64,000 bases of DNA. Origin: JAJDOD01 sp050299835. Lineage in GTDB: Bacteria > Pseudomonadota > Alphaproteobacteria > Rhodobacterales > Rhodobacteraceae. Shown here piece after piece: positions 24,659 through 33,048 of the stretch. The notes under the pieces were generated by a model, which worked only from the letters and a program-made list of their open reading frames with translations, searched no databases and was not told the origin of the DNA. Both the position numbers and the translations under genes were made by a program. Within the stretch, counting starts at the first letter, position 1. Each line of letters opens with the position of its first letter. The stretch is taken from contig JBNKWP010000008.1 of NCBI GenBank assembly GCA_050299835.1, positions 1 through 64,000 of the forward strand, given 5' to 3'.

Positions 24659-26188
24659 TCACTCAAAGGAGTTGGGCGCGTTTTCCTTGGTAACGGCGAT
24701 GTATGCGTCCAGCTCTTCCAATTTAGACGGGTCTTCCAGCGCAGGTGCCTGGTACTGGGACAGCAAGGTTTCGACACGCTTTGTTGCCAGAGCCTGTGTA
24801 TCCTGCGCACCATCTTCGAGCCATGTCTCGAAGGGTTTGTAATCCAGCAGACCCGTGCGCCAGAACGCGGTCTTGAAATTGGCCTGCGTGTGGGCACATC
24901 CAAGATAGTGGCCGCCGGGACCGACTTCGCGAATAGCGTCCATCGCCTGACCGTTCTCCGATATGTCCACGCCTTTCGCGAGCCCATGCAGCACACCAAG
25001 CTGATCGGCATCCATGACAAACTTCTCAAAGCTCGCCACAAGTCCGCCTTCCAGCCATCCAGCCGCGTGAAGCATGAAGTTGACACCGGAGAGAAGCCCG
25101 ACATTCAGACTGTTTGAAGTCTCATAGGCAGCCTGGGCATCCGGCAGCTTGGAGCCGCAGAACGACCCTGCGGACCGATACGGCAATCCAAGACGCCGCG
25201 CGAGTTGCCCCATGCCGTAGGTGATGTGTCCAGCTTCCGGCGTTCCGAATGTCGGCGCGCCGGATCCCATGTCGATCGAGGTGACAAAGGCGCCGGCGAT
25301 CACAGGAGCGCCAGGGCGTATCAATTGCGAATAGGCGATCCCCGTCATCACCTCGGCCAGAACTTGTGTCAGAACGCCGGCCACGGTCACCGGGGCCATC
25401 GCTCCGCCAACGATGAAGGGCGAGACGATCGCCGCCTGGTTGGCCTTGGCGTACACTTCCAGAGCGCCCATCATCGTGGCATCGAACGTCAACGGTGAGT
25501 TGATGTTGACGAGCGAAGTCATCACGGTGTTCTCGGCCACGAACTCCTTACCGAAGAGGATCTCGCACATCTCGACTGAATTCTGCGCCCGGATCGGTTC
25601 TGTCACCGACCCCATGAACGGCTTGTCGGAAAGCGTCATGTGGGCCCGCAGCATATCCAGGTGCCGCACATTCACCGGAATATCGGTTGGCTCGCAAACC
25701 GTACCGCCGGAATGGTGCAGCCATTTCGACATATAGGCCAGTTTCACGAATTTCTCGAAATCCGCCATCGTGGCATAGCGCCGCCCGCCCGCCGCGTCGC
25801 GCACAAAGGGCGGACCATAGACCGGGGCCAGGACAAGATTTCGGCCACCGATCTCGACCGACCGCTCAGGGTTCCGCGCGTGCTGGATGTAGCTCGATGG
25901 TGCCGTCTTGCAGAGTTCGCGTGCAAGCCCCTTTGGAATGTGAACGCGCTCTCCCCGCACATCCGCACCGGCATCTGCCCAACGCTTCAGGGCGTCGGGA
26001 TTGTCGGTGAAGTTGACGCCGATCTCTTCCAGTACGGTGTCGGCATTGGCCTCGATCACCTCGATGGCCTCGTCATTCAGGATTTCGAAATTCGGCACCT
26101 CGCGTTCGATAAAACGTGCCACTTCGAAACTGACCGCGCTGCGCTCTGCCCGCCGGGCTGCGCCGCCGCCCCTGCCCCGTCTCGACAT
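24659..26188 (-). CDS. Trimethylamine methyltransferase family (MttB-like), non-pyrrolysine
   Basis: A 509-residue member of the MttB superfamily. Family segments include NADTVLEEIGVNF, YGPPFVRD, SKWLHHSGGTVCEP, NINSPLTFDATMMGAL and GSFCGSKLPDAQAAYE. True trimethylamine methyltransferases read through an in-frame UAG as pyrrolysine; here the frame is open with no internal stop, so it belongs to the non-Pyl branch, whose characterised members demethylate glycine betaine or related quaternary amines and pass the methyl to a corrinoid protein. No corrinoid protein gene is nearby. The start at 26188 has AGGGAGC upstream. Substrate is inference. Confidence 0.88.
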   Translation of the reverse strand: MSRRGRGGGAARRAERSAVSFEVARFIEREVPNFEILNDEAIEVIEANADTVLEEIGVNFTDNPDALKRWADAGADVRGERVHIPKGLARELCKTAPSSYIQHARNPERSVEIGGRNLVLAPVYGPPFVRDAAGGRRYATMADFEKFVKLAYMSKWLHHSGGTVCEPTDIPVNVRHLDMLRAHMTLSDKPFMGSVTEPIRAQNSVEMCEILFGKEFVAENTVMTSLVNINSPLTFDATMMGALEVYAKANQAAIVSPFIVGGAMAPVTVAGVLTQVLAEVMTGIAYSQLIRPGAPVIAGAFVTSIDMGSGAPTFGTPEAGHITYGMGQLARRLGLPYRSAGSFCGSKLPDAQAAYETSNSLNVGLLSGVNFMLHAAGWLEGGLVASFEKFVMDADQLGVLHGLAKGVDISENGQAMDAIREVGPGGHYLGCAHTQANFKTAFWRTGLLDYKPFETWLEDGAQDTQALATKRVETLLSQYQAPALEDPSKLEELDAYIAVTKENAPNSFE

Positions 26189-26571
26189 CCCTGGAAGCTC
26201 CCTTTTGCTTCATTAGTTTACACCAGAGATACAGACTCGGCACGGCAACACGCAGACGGAATGCGTCTCTTGCCACCGAAATGCGACATCCGAAGGATCT
26301 GAGGCAGATCAAAAGCGACCGGTTTCGACAATGGCAGACTTCGAAAGCCGGTCAGGAGAACAAAACGAAGCTGAAGGGAAAAACGCGGGCTCCGCATGGA
26401 CTTGTCGGGGCAATCGACGTGACGATCGCCATTTTCGGTTTCGTTCGGGGGGCTTCACTCCGACAACGACCGTCGTGCTTTGCTTCGCCGTCGGGGCAAT
26501 CGGCGCGACTTGGTCAACCTGATCGCAAGCTGACACTTGCTCCCGTCGTCCGCGCACCCTAATCAGCGATC
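26189..26571. other. Gene-free stretch between mttB-like gene and guaA
   Basis: Both neighbours are transcribed outward, so this 383-base gap must hold two promoters. I see a 5-bp hairpin AGACG-GAATG-CGTCT (26254-26268) on the mttB side and a 13-bp direct repeat GTCGGGGCAATCG (26404-26416 and 26490-26502). Short open frames exist on both strands but none has a ribosome site or a recognisable product. Confidence 0.5.
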
Positions 26572-28146
26572 ATGACCGAGCCCTCACACGACCGCCTTCT
26601 TATCATCGACTTCGGCAGCCAGGTGACCCAGTTGATCGCCCGACGCCTGCGCGAGCTGAACGTCTATTGCGAAATTCACCCCTTCCAGACGGTGACCGAC
26701 AGCTTTCTGCGTGAATTTTCGCCGAAAGCGGTAATCCTGTCCGGCGGGCCCGCGAGCGTCGTGAACCCGGACGCACCGCGACCGCCGGAGACGGTCTTCT
26801 CGATGGGTATTCCGATCCTCGGCATCTGCTACGGCCAACAGGTGATGATGGATATGCTCGGGGGCCGCGTCGAAGGCGGCAAGATCTCGGGCGGCGGCGG
26901 CACGGCAGAGTTCGGTCGCGCTTTCGTGGAGCCAGCGGGATCCCTGTCCTTGCTTGACGGCTGGTTCGAGGAAGGTCGCGAGCAGGTCTGGATGAGCCAC
27001 GGCGACCATGTTTCCCGACTTGCTCCCGGCTTCGAGGTCTTCGGCACCTCTCCAAACGCGCCCTATGCCATCACCGCCGACATCGACCGGCGGTTCTATG
27101 CGGTCCAGTTCCACCCGGAGGTCCACCACACGCCCAAGGGCGCGAAACTCTACGAGAATTTCGTTCGACTCGCCGGGTTCAAAGGCGACTGGACGATGGG
27201 CGCCTATCGCGAGGAAGCGGTCGAACGCATCCGCGCGGAGGTGGGAGATGCCAAGGTCATCTGCGCCCTCTCGGGCGGCGTCGACAGTTCGGTCGCCGCG
27301 GCGCTGATCCATGAGGCCGTGGGCGACCAGCTGACCTGCGTNNNNNNNNNNCACGGCCTTTTGCGACTGAACGAGGCCGAAGAAGTTGTTGGCATGTTCC
27401 GCGACCATATGAACCTCTCTGTCATCCACGCGCAGGAACAGGAGCTGTTTCTTGGCGAGCTTGACGGCGTGTCCGACCCCGAAACCAAGCGCAAGATCAT
27501 CGGGCGTCTCTTCATCGACGTGTTCCAGAAATACGCAGACGGGATCGAGGGTGCCCGGTTCCTTGCCCAGGGCACGCTCTATCCGGACGTGATCGAGTCG
27601 GTGAGCTTTTCGGGCGGACCTTCGGTCACCATCAAGTCGCACCACAATGTCGGCGGCTTGCCGGAGAAGATGGGCCTCAAGCTGGTGGAGCCGCTCCGCG
27701 AGCTGTTCAAGGATGAGGTTCGGGCGCTTGGCCGAGAGCTTGGCCTGCCCGACAGTTTCATCGGCCGCCACCCTTTTCCCGGCCCCGGCCTCGCGATCCG
27801 CTGCCCGGGCGAGATCACCCGCGAGAAGCTGGAGATTCTCCGCAACGCCGATGCGGTCTATATCGACCAGATTCGAAAGCACGGGCTTTACGACGACATC
27901 TGGCAGGCCTTCGTCGCCATATTGCCGGTGCGCACCGTAGGTGTCATGGGCGATGGCCGGACATATGACTTCGCCTGCGCGTTACGGGCCGTCACAAGCG
28001 TCGATGGAATGACCGCCGACTACTACCCGTTCGAGCATGGTTTCCTCGCAGAGACTGCCACACGGATCATCAACGAAGTACCGGGCATCAACCGGGTGAC
28101 CTACGACATCACGTCGAAACCGCCGGGCACGATCGAATGGGAGTGA
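26572..28146 (+). CDS. guaA: GMP synthase (glutamine-hydrolysing)
   Basis: Converts XMP to GMP with ATP and glutamine. The 524-residue product starts with a class I amidotransferase domain (Cys86 in GICYGQQV; His181/Glu183 in QFHPEVHHT). This is followed by the ATP pyrophosphatase domain with the P-loop SGGVDSSVAA and the C-terminal dimer domain ending in PPGTIEWE. Ten N bases at 27342-27351 hide four codons just after the P-loop, but the frame is kept. A hairpin with a T run follows the stop. Start ATG 26572. Confidence 0.95.
   Translation: MTEPSHDRLLIIDFGSQVTQLIARRLRELNVYCEIHPFQTVTDSFLREFSPKAVILSGGPASVVNPDAPRPPETVFSMGIPILGICYGQQVMMDMLGGRVEGGKISGGGGTAEFGRAFVEPAGSLSLLDGWFEEGREQVWMSHGDHVSRLAPGFEVFGTSPNAPYAITADIDRRFYAVQFHPEVHHTPKGAKLYENFVRLAGFKGDWTMGAYREEAVERIRAEVGDAKVICALSGGVDSSVAAALIHEAVGDQLTCXXXXHGLLRLNEAEEVVGMFRDHMNLSVIHAQEQELFLGELDGVSDPETKRKIIGRLFIDVFQKYADGIEGARFLAQGTLYPDVIESVSFSGGPSVTIKSHHNVGGLPEKMGLKLVEPLRELFKDEVRALGRELGLPDSFIGRHPFPGPGLAIRCPGEITREKLEILRNADAVYIDQIRKHGLYDDIWQAFVAILPVRTVGVMGDGRTYDFACALRAVTSVDGMTADYYPFEHGFLAETATRIINEVPGINRVTYDITSKPPGTIEWE
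27342..27351. other. Ten ambiguous bases inside guaA
   Basis: A run of ten N. The flanks read C-V(GTN) and H-G-L. The family sequence here is normally CVFVDHGLL, which needs exactly ten bases between GT and CAC, so the run has the right length and is more likely masked bases than a gap of unknown size. Confidence 0.85.
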
Positions 28147-28162
28147 GCTACGTTCCGAAGGG

Positions 28163-28187
28163 CGAAACGGTCCAGCGGACCTTTTCG
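28163..28187 (+). terminator. Probable guaA terminator
   Basis: A short stem GGTCC-AGC-GGACC (28169-28181) followed by TTTT; the stem can extend through CGAAA and TTTCG with one mismatch. It lies 17 bases after the guaA stop codon. Confidence 0.5.
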
Positions 28188-28300
28188 AGTTGCGAACGCC
28201 CAAGCGTAACGCGCGAGGGCAAGCGCGGTTTCGGATCCCAGGTCGATTACGACTCACGCTATTCAGCAAAACGCTTCAAGGAAATCTATCGGATGCCGAC

Positions 28301-28933
28301 ATGATCACCCTGCTCCGCTGGATCTTTTCCCTGACCATCCTTGCCATGTGGTTCGCCTTTGTCGGCACCGTGCTCTATGTCGCCATGCAAGAACCACCGG
28401 AGGAATTGCCAAGCGGGCAAGCCATCGTGATCCTCGGCGGCAATGCCGGGCCGGACGGAAAGCTGAACCACGACACGCAGGAACGCCTGGACCACGGGCT
28501 TGCACTTTACGAGGCCGGAGCCGCGCCCCTGATCATCGTGACCGGCGGCGGCGAACCTCCCGTCGCACGCGTTATGGCTGAGGCTGTGCGCAATGCCGGG
28601 GTGCCCCTCTCCGCGATCCTTGTCGAAGACGCCTCGCATTCCACGCTCCAGAATGCGCTTTTCACCGCCGATTTCGAACGGCTCGACAAGACATTGCCGA
28701 TCATCCTCGTCACCCAGAGATATCACATGCCCCGCGCCGTGGCCTCGTTCCGCTGGGCGGGATTCGATGACGTGATCCGCGCCGATGCCGATGCCGGTCA
28801 GGGCTTCGTTTTCCATCAGGGACTTCTTTTGGAAACGGTGAAATGGCCTCTCAACGTGTTGCGTGCTGCCGCTGCCAGCGCGGCCAAGGCGGGCAACGTC
28901 CCGCGGGAAAATTACCTTAAGTATCTGGAATGA
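28301..28933 (+). CDS. YdcF family (DUF218) membrane-anchored protein
   Basis: A 210-residue protein with an N-terminal membrane helix (about 3-27, LLRWIFSLTILAMWFAFVGT). The DUF218 domain follows, with IVILGGNAG, GLALYEAGAAPLIIVTGGG and ILVEDASHSTLQNALF, where the Glu/Ser/Asn cluster forms the presumed active site. DUF218 proteins include the E. coli envelope proteins ElyC and SanA and the SAM-binding YdcF, so an envelope role is likely. Start at ATG 28301. Its TGA shares ATGA with the following transporter gene, so the two are one operon. Confidence 0.85.
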   Translation: MITLLRWIFSLTILAMWFAFVGTVLYVAMQEPPEELPSGQAIVILGGNAGPDGKLNHDTQERLDHGLALYEAGAAPLIIVTGGGEPPVARVMAEAVRNAGVPLSAILVEDASHSTLQNALFTADFERLDKTLPIILVTQRYHMPRAVASFRWAGFDDVIRADADAGQGFVFHQGLLLETVKWPLNVLRAAAASAAKAGNVPRENYLKYLE

Positions 28934-29796
28934 GCCCCGCGTTGCAGGCAGCCATATGGATGATCGGAGCGATCGTCTCATTCTCGTCCATGGCGGTCGC
29001 CGGACGCGCTCTGTCCACCGATCTCTCTTCTTTCGAGATGATGATGTACCGCTCCTTCATCGGGCTGGGCATCATCCTGATCGTGGGCATGATCTTCGGG
29101 AAATTCGGCGAGCTCCGGTTCGACCGCCTCAAACTCAACGCGCTGAGAAACATCTGTCATTTCACCGGCCAGAATCTTTGGTTCTCTGCCCTGCCCCTCA
29201 TCACGCTTGCGCAGGTCTTCGCGCTGGAGTTCACCTCACCCATCTGGGTATTGATTTTCGCGCTTCTCTTCGCGGGGGAGGGTCTCAACCGCGCCCGGCT
29301 GGCCGCCGTCGCCCTGGGCTTCGTCGGCGCAATGATGGTGGCGCGCCCCGGCGTCGGAGGAGACCCGCTGGGGCTGGGACTTGCAGCGCTCTCCGCGGTC
29401 TTCTTCGCCGGCTCGATCGTCTCGACCCGAGTCCTGACACGCAGCGAGACGATCTTCGGCATCCTCTTCTGGCTGACCACGATGCAGGCGGTGATGGGAC
29501 TGGTCACAACCGGATGGGATGGCGACATAACCTGGCCCAGCCTCGCGAACTGGCCCTGGGTCATCATCATCGCCTGCGCCGGTTTGCTGGCGCATACATG
29601 CCTGACCAACGCCCTAAAACTTGCGCCAGCCGTGGTCGTGACGCCGATGGATTTCCTGCGGCTGCCCGCCATCGCGCTGATTGGCGCAGCCTTCTATTCC
29701 GAACCGCTCAACATCTGGGTTCTGCTGGGAGCCGCTCTGATCTTCGCCGGCAATTACGCGAATGTTTGGTCCGAAACTCGCCGTAAAACGGCGTAA
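28930..29796 (+). CDS. EamA/DMT-superfamily transporter
   Basis: A 288-residue inner-membrane protein with about ten hydrophobic helices arranged as two EamA repeats (first ending near GMIFGKF, second from about 145). Repeat signatures are the ALPLITLAQVFALEFTSPIW segment and its counterpart near the C-terminus, LKLAPAVVVTPMDFLRLP. DMT proteins export or import small metabolites; the substrate is unknown. It is coupled to the YdcF gene by ATGA. A small hairpin, CGCCGT-AAA-ACGGCG, overlaps its stop codon (29779-29793) but lacks a good T tract. Confidence 0.88.
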   Translation: MSPALQAAIWMIGAIVSFSSMAVAGRALSTDLSSFEMMMYRSFIGLGIILIVGMIFGKFGELRFDRLKLNALRNICHFTGQNLWFSALPLITLAQVFALEFTSPIWVLIFALLFAGEGLNRARLAAVALGFVGAMMVARPGVGGDPLGLGLAALSAVFFAGSIVSTRVLTRSETIFGILFWLTTMQAVMGLVTTGWDGDITWPSLANWPWVIIIACAGLLAHTCLTNALKLAPAVVVTPMDFLRLPAIALIGAAFYSEPLNIWVLLGAALIFAGNYANVWSETRRKTA

Positions 29797-29911
29797 GGGC
29801 TTTGTAACGCTACGTCATAGTCACTTGATTACGTTCGGTAACGAATTGACCGATTGAAAGGTTTTTCTACCCTGCCCGGAACATTTTGACCCAAGGGAGG
29901 GGGCAGTTCAT

Positions 29912-30979
29912 ATGAGAAGGCTTGTTTTGGCGACCTCGGCGCTGACGGCGCTCACCGGGTACGCGACGGCGGGCGGGCTGGAGAGAACACCGCAGTCGAT
30001 GGCGGCCCTGTTCGAGGAAGGCCGGTACATGGAGCTGAGCTTCAGCGGAGTATCACCTGATGTCAGCGGCACGGCCGGCACCGATCCGTCGGGAGACATC
30101 TTCGACACCTATGTCAATCTCGGCCTGTCCTACAAGAACGACCTGACCGAAACCCTGTCCTATGCGATCATTTTCGATCAGCCCTATGGCGGCAATACAA
30201 GCTATCCGACCGGCACCGGTCATCCCTTTGCGGGCAGCACCGCTTCGATACGCTCCAACGCCATCTCCGGAGTGCTGCAATACAATTTCGGCAATGGCGC
30301 CAGCGTTTACGGCGGCCTGCGCGGGCAGACTCTGCAGGCGGAAGCTGTTCTGACGCCGATCACGGGATACACGATCGAAAGCGATACGAATCTCGCATTC
30401 GGATATCTTGTTGGTGCTGCTTACGAGCGCCCAGATATCGCGCTTCGTGTGGCCCTCACCTATCATTCCGAGGTCACTCACGATCTGGAACTGCAGGAAA
30501 GCCTGTCCCCGACGCCAGAGACGCAGGACGTGAAAATGCCGCAGGCGCTTAACCTGGAGTTTCAGTCGGGCATTGCCGAAGACACGCTTCTCTTCGGATC
30601 GGTGCGTTGGGTCGAATGGTCCGTGACCGAGATCGATCCAGAGATCTACGACATTGCCACCATGGGCGCCCCGCCGCTGGTCTTCTTTGCCGACGACCGC
30701 ATCACCTACACTCTGGGCGTGGGCCGACGCCTGAACGATACATGGTCGGTGCTTGGTTCCGTCAGTTACGAAGAGACGACCGGCAGCGCGACCGGCAACC
30801 TCGGCCCGGTGGACGGCTTCACGGCTGTTAGCGTCGGCGCCATTTACCGGAAGGACAACATGAAGATCACCGGCGGCATCCGCTACGCCGAACTTGGCGA
30901 TGCAACAAGCTATAGCAGCGCGACATTCACCGACAACTCCGCCATCGGAGCAGGCATCCGCGTCGGCTGGTCCTTCTGA
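29912..30979 (+). CDS. Outer-membrane transport protein, OmpP1/FadL family
   Basis: A 355-residue exported protein: signal peptide (MRRLVLATSALTALTGYATA), then a beta barrel with many alternating strands. SMAALFEEGRYMELSF at the mature N-terminus is a FadL-family feature, and the protein ends in IRVGWSF with the terminal Phe needed for BAM recognition. FadL-type porins take up hydrophobic compounds such as long-chain fatty acids; it is shorter than E. coli FadL, as is usual in Rhodobacteraceae. GGGAGGGGG precedes ATG 29912. A terminator follows. Confidence 0.85.
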   Translation: MRRLVLATSALTALTGYATAGGLERTPQSMAALFEEGRYMELSFSGVSPDVSGTAGTDPSGDIFDTYVNLGLSYKNDLTETLSYAIIFDQPYGGNTSYPTGTGHPFAGSTASIRSNAISGVLQYNFGNGASVYGGLRGQTLQAEAVLTPITGYTIESDTNLAFGYLVGAAYERPDIALRVALTYHSEVTHDLELQESLSPTPETQDVKMPQALNLEFQSGIAEDTLLFGSVRWVEWSVTEIDPEIYDIATMGAPPLVFFADDRITYTLGVGRRLNDTWSVLGSVSYEETTGSATGNLGPVDGFTAVSVGAIYRKDNMKITGGIRYAELGDATSYSSATFTDNSAIGAGIRVGWSF

Positions 30980-31002
30980 TCAAGCTGAAATAGAGCGAAA
31001 AG

Positions 31003-31025
31003 CCCCGCCTCACGGCGGGGTTATT
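31003..31025 (+). terminator. Terminator of the FadL-like gene
   Basis: A perfect 7-bp GC stem CCCCGCC and GGCGGGG with a TCAC loop, preceded by AAAAG and followed by TTATT, 24 bases after the stop codon. Confidence 0.85.
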
Positions 31026-31080
31026 CATTTGCACAGGTTACGGGTCGCGGTAGGTCTGATCCGAGACTAGCACATGCTCC

Positions 31081-31986
31081 ATGACCAACTCTCTCACCAC
31101 CCGCGTCTGGCGTGACCTCTGCCTTCTCGCCCTGATCTGGGGCGGGTCGTTCCTCGCCATCCGCACCGCGCTTGACGAGATCACCTTCCTCGCCTCGGTC
31201 ACCCATCGCGTCCTCTGGGCGTCGGTCCTGCTCTGGGCCATCGTCTGGTGGCGCGGTGAGACGATCCCGCGCCGCGCCGGCATCTGGCTTGCCTTTCTCG
31301 TCATGGGCCTTCTGAACAATGTCATCCCGTTTAACCTGATGGCCTGGGGCCAACTTCATATCGAAACCGGTCTGACCGCCATCCTCAACGCAGCCACCGC
31401 GATTTGGGGTGTACTGATTGCCGCTCTCGTGTTCTCCGATGAACGCCTTACCGCGCGTCGGGTCACAGGTGTGGCGATTGGCTTCCTTGGCGTCACCACC
31501 GCCATCGGGTTGGCGAGCCTCGCTGCCCTCGACCTTCGCTCCATGGCCCAAATCGCTGTGATCGGCGGCACGATCAGCTACGCAATCGCCGGAAGCTGGG
31601 CACGGGCTCGCCTGCGGGGCATCTCGCCACTGGTCTCTGCCGCCGGGATGCTCACCGGCTCGACCCTCATCATGCTGCCGCTCACGCTGGCCACCGAAGG
31701 AAGCCTGCCTTTCGCCCTCAACCTGCGCACTTGGGCCGCGATCGCCTATTACGCGCTGGCCGCCACCGCTTTCGCCTATCTCCTCTATTACCGCATCCTT
31801 GCCGAGGCGGGTGCGGGCAACCTCCTGCTCGTCACGCTGATGATCCCGCCCGTCGCCATCCTCCTCGGCGCATGGGCGCGAAACGAAGCCCTAAGTGCCA
31901 ATGCCTTCACCGGCTTTGCCCTTCTCGCCCTTGGCCTCTTGATCCTAGATGGTCGCATTCTCCGCCTTTTCCGCAGGAGAGATTGA
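31081..31986 (+). CDS. EamA/DMT-superfamily transporter
   Basis: A 301-residue inner-membrane protein with ten predicted helices and two EamA repeats, including LIWGGSFLAIRTAL at the start and IETGLTAILNAATAIWGVLIAAL closing the first repeat. The second repeat has ALAATAFAYLLYYRILAEAGAGN. It is not close to the DMT protein at 28930 beyond family level. The substrate is unknown. The next gene begins 49 bases later and may be cotranscribed. Confidence 0.88.
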   Translation: MTNSLTTRVWRDLCLLALIWGGSFLAIRTALDEITFLASVTHRVLWASVLLWAIVWWRGETIPRRAGIWLAFLVMGLLNNVIPFNLMAWGQLHIETGLTAILNAATAIWGVLIAALVFSDERLTARRVTGVAIGFLGVTTAIGLASLAALDLRSMAQIAVIGGTISYAIAGSWARARLRGISPLVSAAGMLTGSTLIMLPLTLATEGSLPFALNLRTWAAIAYYALAATAFAYLLYYRILAEAGAGNLLLVTLMIPPVAILLGAWARNEALSANAFTGFALLALGLLILDGRILRLFRRRD

Positions 31987-32035
31987 CCAACACCGCCTCC
32001 CGTCTTACGCACGAGCCGGACGAGTGAGGACGGAT

Positions 32036-32899
32036 ATGCTCTACGACACCGCTGACGCCTGGGAAGCCGCACCTGACAAACGCATCATGCTGTTTGGCAT
32101 GTCCGGGCTTGGTAAGACCCATATCTCAAACCTTCTCAGGGCGGATGGCGGTTGGTTCCACTACTCCGTCGATTACCGCATCGGCACCCGCTACATGGGC
32201 GAACACATCGCCGACAACTTCAAGCGCGAGGCCATGAAGGTCCCGCTCCTGCGCGAATTGCTGATGAGCGACAGCGTCTACATTGCGTCGAACATTACCT
32301 TCGACAACCTCGCGCCGCTCTCCACCTATCTCGGCAAGCCCGGCGATCCTGCCAAGGGCGGCCTGCCGTGGGAGGAATATCTTCGCCGCCAGGACCAGCA
32401 CCGCGCGGCCGAAACCGCCGCCATGTTCGACACCGGTCATTTCATCGACCGCGCGAAGACGCTCTATGGCTACGAAAACTTCATCTGCGACACCTCCGGT
32501 TCGATCTGCGAGATCGTGAACCCGGATGACCCGACCGACCCCGTCCTCTCGGCACTGGCCGACAAGGTCCTGATGATCTGGCTCGAAGGCTCGGACGCCC
32601 ACACCCAGTCGCTGATCGAACGCTTCGACGCTGCGCCGAAGCCGATGTGCTACCAGGCCGATTTCCTCGAATCCGCCTGGGCCGACTACCTGTCAGAGAC
32701 CAGCCACGCCCCCGACAAGGTTGACCCCGACGCCTTCGTCCGCTGGACCTATGCCCGCGCATTGGCCCACCGCCAACCGCGCTACAAGGCCATTGCCGAC
32801 AACTGGGGCCTCACCATCCCGGCCGACCGAATGTCGGGCGTCCGGGACGAGGCGGATCTCATTGCCGTCGTCTCGGACGCGATAGACGCCCGCGCCTGA
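32036..32899 (+). CDS. P-loop ATPase/kinase-like protein of unknown function
   Basis: A 287-residue cytosolic protein with a Walker A motif near the N-terminus (MLFGMSGLGKTHIS). The rest resembles an adenylate-kinase-like P-loop fold: HYSVDYRIGTRYMGEHIAD, a central acidic stretch, then DKVLMIWLEGSD. I do not recognise a named function. The start is ATG 32036 with GAGGA upstream; the longer frame from 31949 overlaps the transporter gene and is less likely. A strong intrinsic terminator ends the unit. A kinase of a small molecule is a reasonable guess from the fold but no substrate motif is visible. Confidence 0.75.
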   Translation: MLYDTADAWEAAPDKRIMLFGMSGLGKTHISNLLRADGGWFHYSVDYRIGTRYMGEHIADNFKREAMKVPLLRELLMSDSVYIASNITFDNLAPLSTYLGKPGDPAKGGLPWEEYLRRQDQHRAAETAAMFDTGHFIDRAKTLYGYENFICDTSGSICEIVNPDDPTDPVLSALADKVLMIWLEGSDAHTQSLIERFDAAPKPMCYQADFLESAWADYLSETSHAPDKVDPDAFVRWTYARALAHRQPRYKAIADNWGLTIPADRMSGVRDEADLIAVVSDAIDARA

Positions 32900-32938
32900 C
32901 CTCGCACCATCATCCTGTCAGAAATACTCCGGGGAGCG

Positions 32939-32961
32939 CGAGGGGCAGCGCCCCTCGTTTT
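32939..32961 (+). terminator. Intrinsic terminator after the P-loop gene
   Basis: A perfect 8-bp stem CGAGGGGC and GCCCCTCG, AGC loop, then TTTT. It ends the unit before metA. Confidence 0.88.
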
Positions 32962-33048
32962 GCGCGACGGGGCAGTTGGCACAACAGCTCTCTTGAGAAA
33001 CCCGATCCGCAAAGCTATTTCCAACACCCAACCCTGAAAGCGAAACCA

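Noticed and set aside
26281..26562. Short frames on both strands between the mttB-like gene and guaA
   Set aside because: No ribosome site, no hydrophobic or conserved pattern; the gap must hold two promoters.
32036..32160. Glycine or SAM riboswitch search around metA, mttB-like gene and others
   Set aside because: No leader shows the conserved cores; the metA leader is only 87 bases after a terminator.
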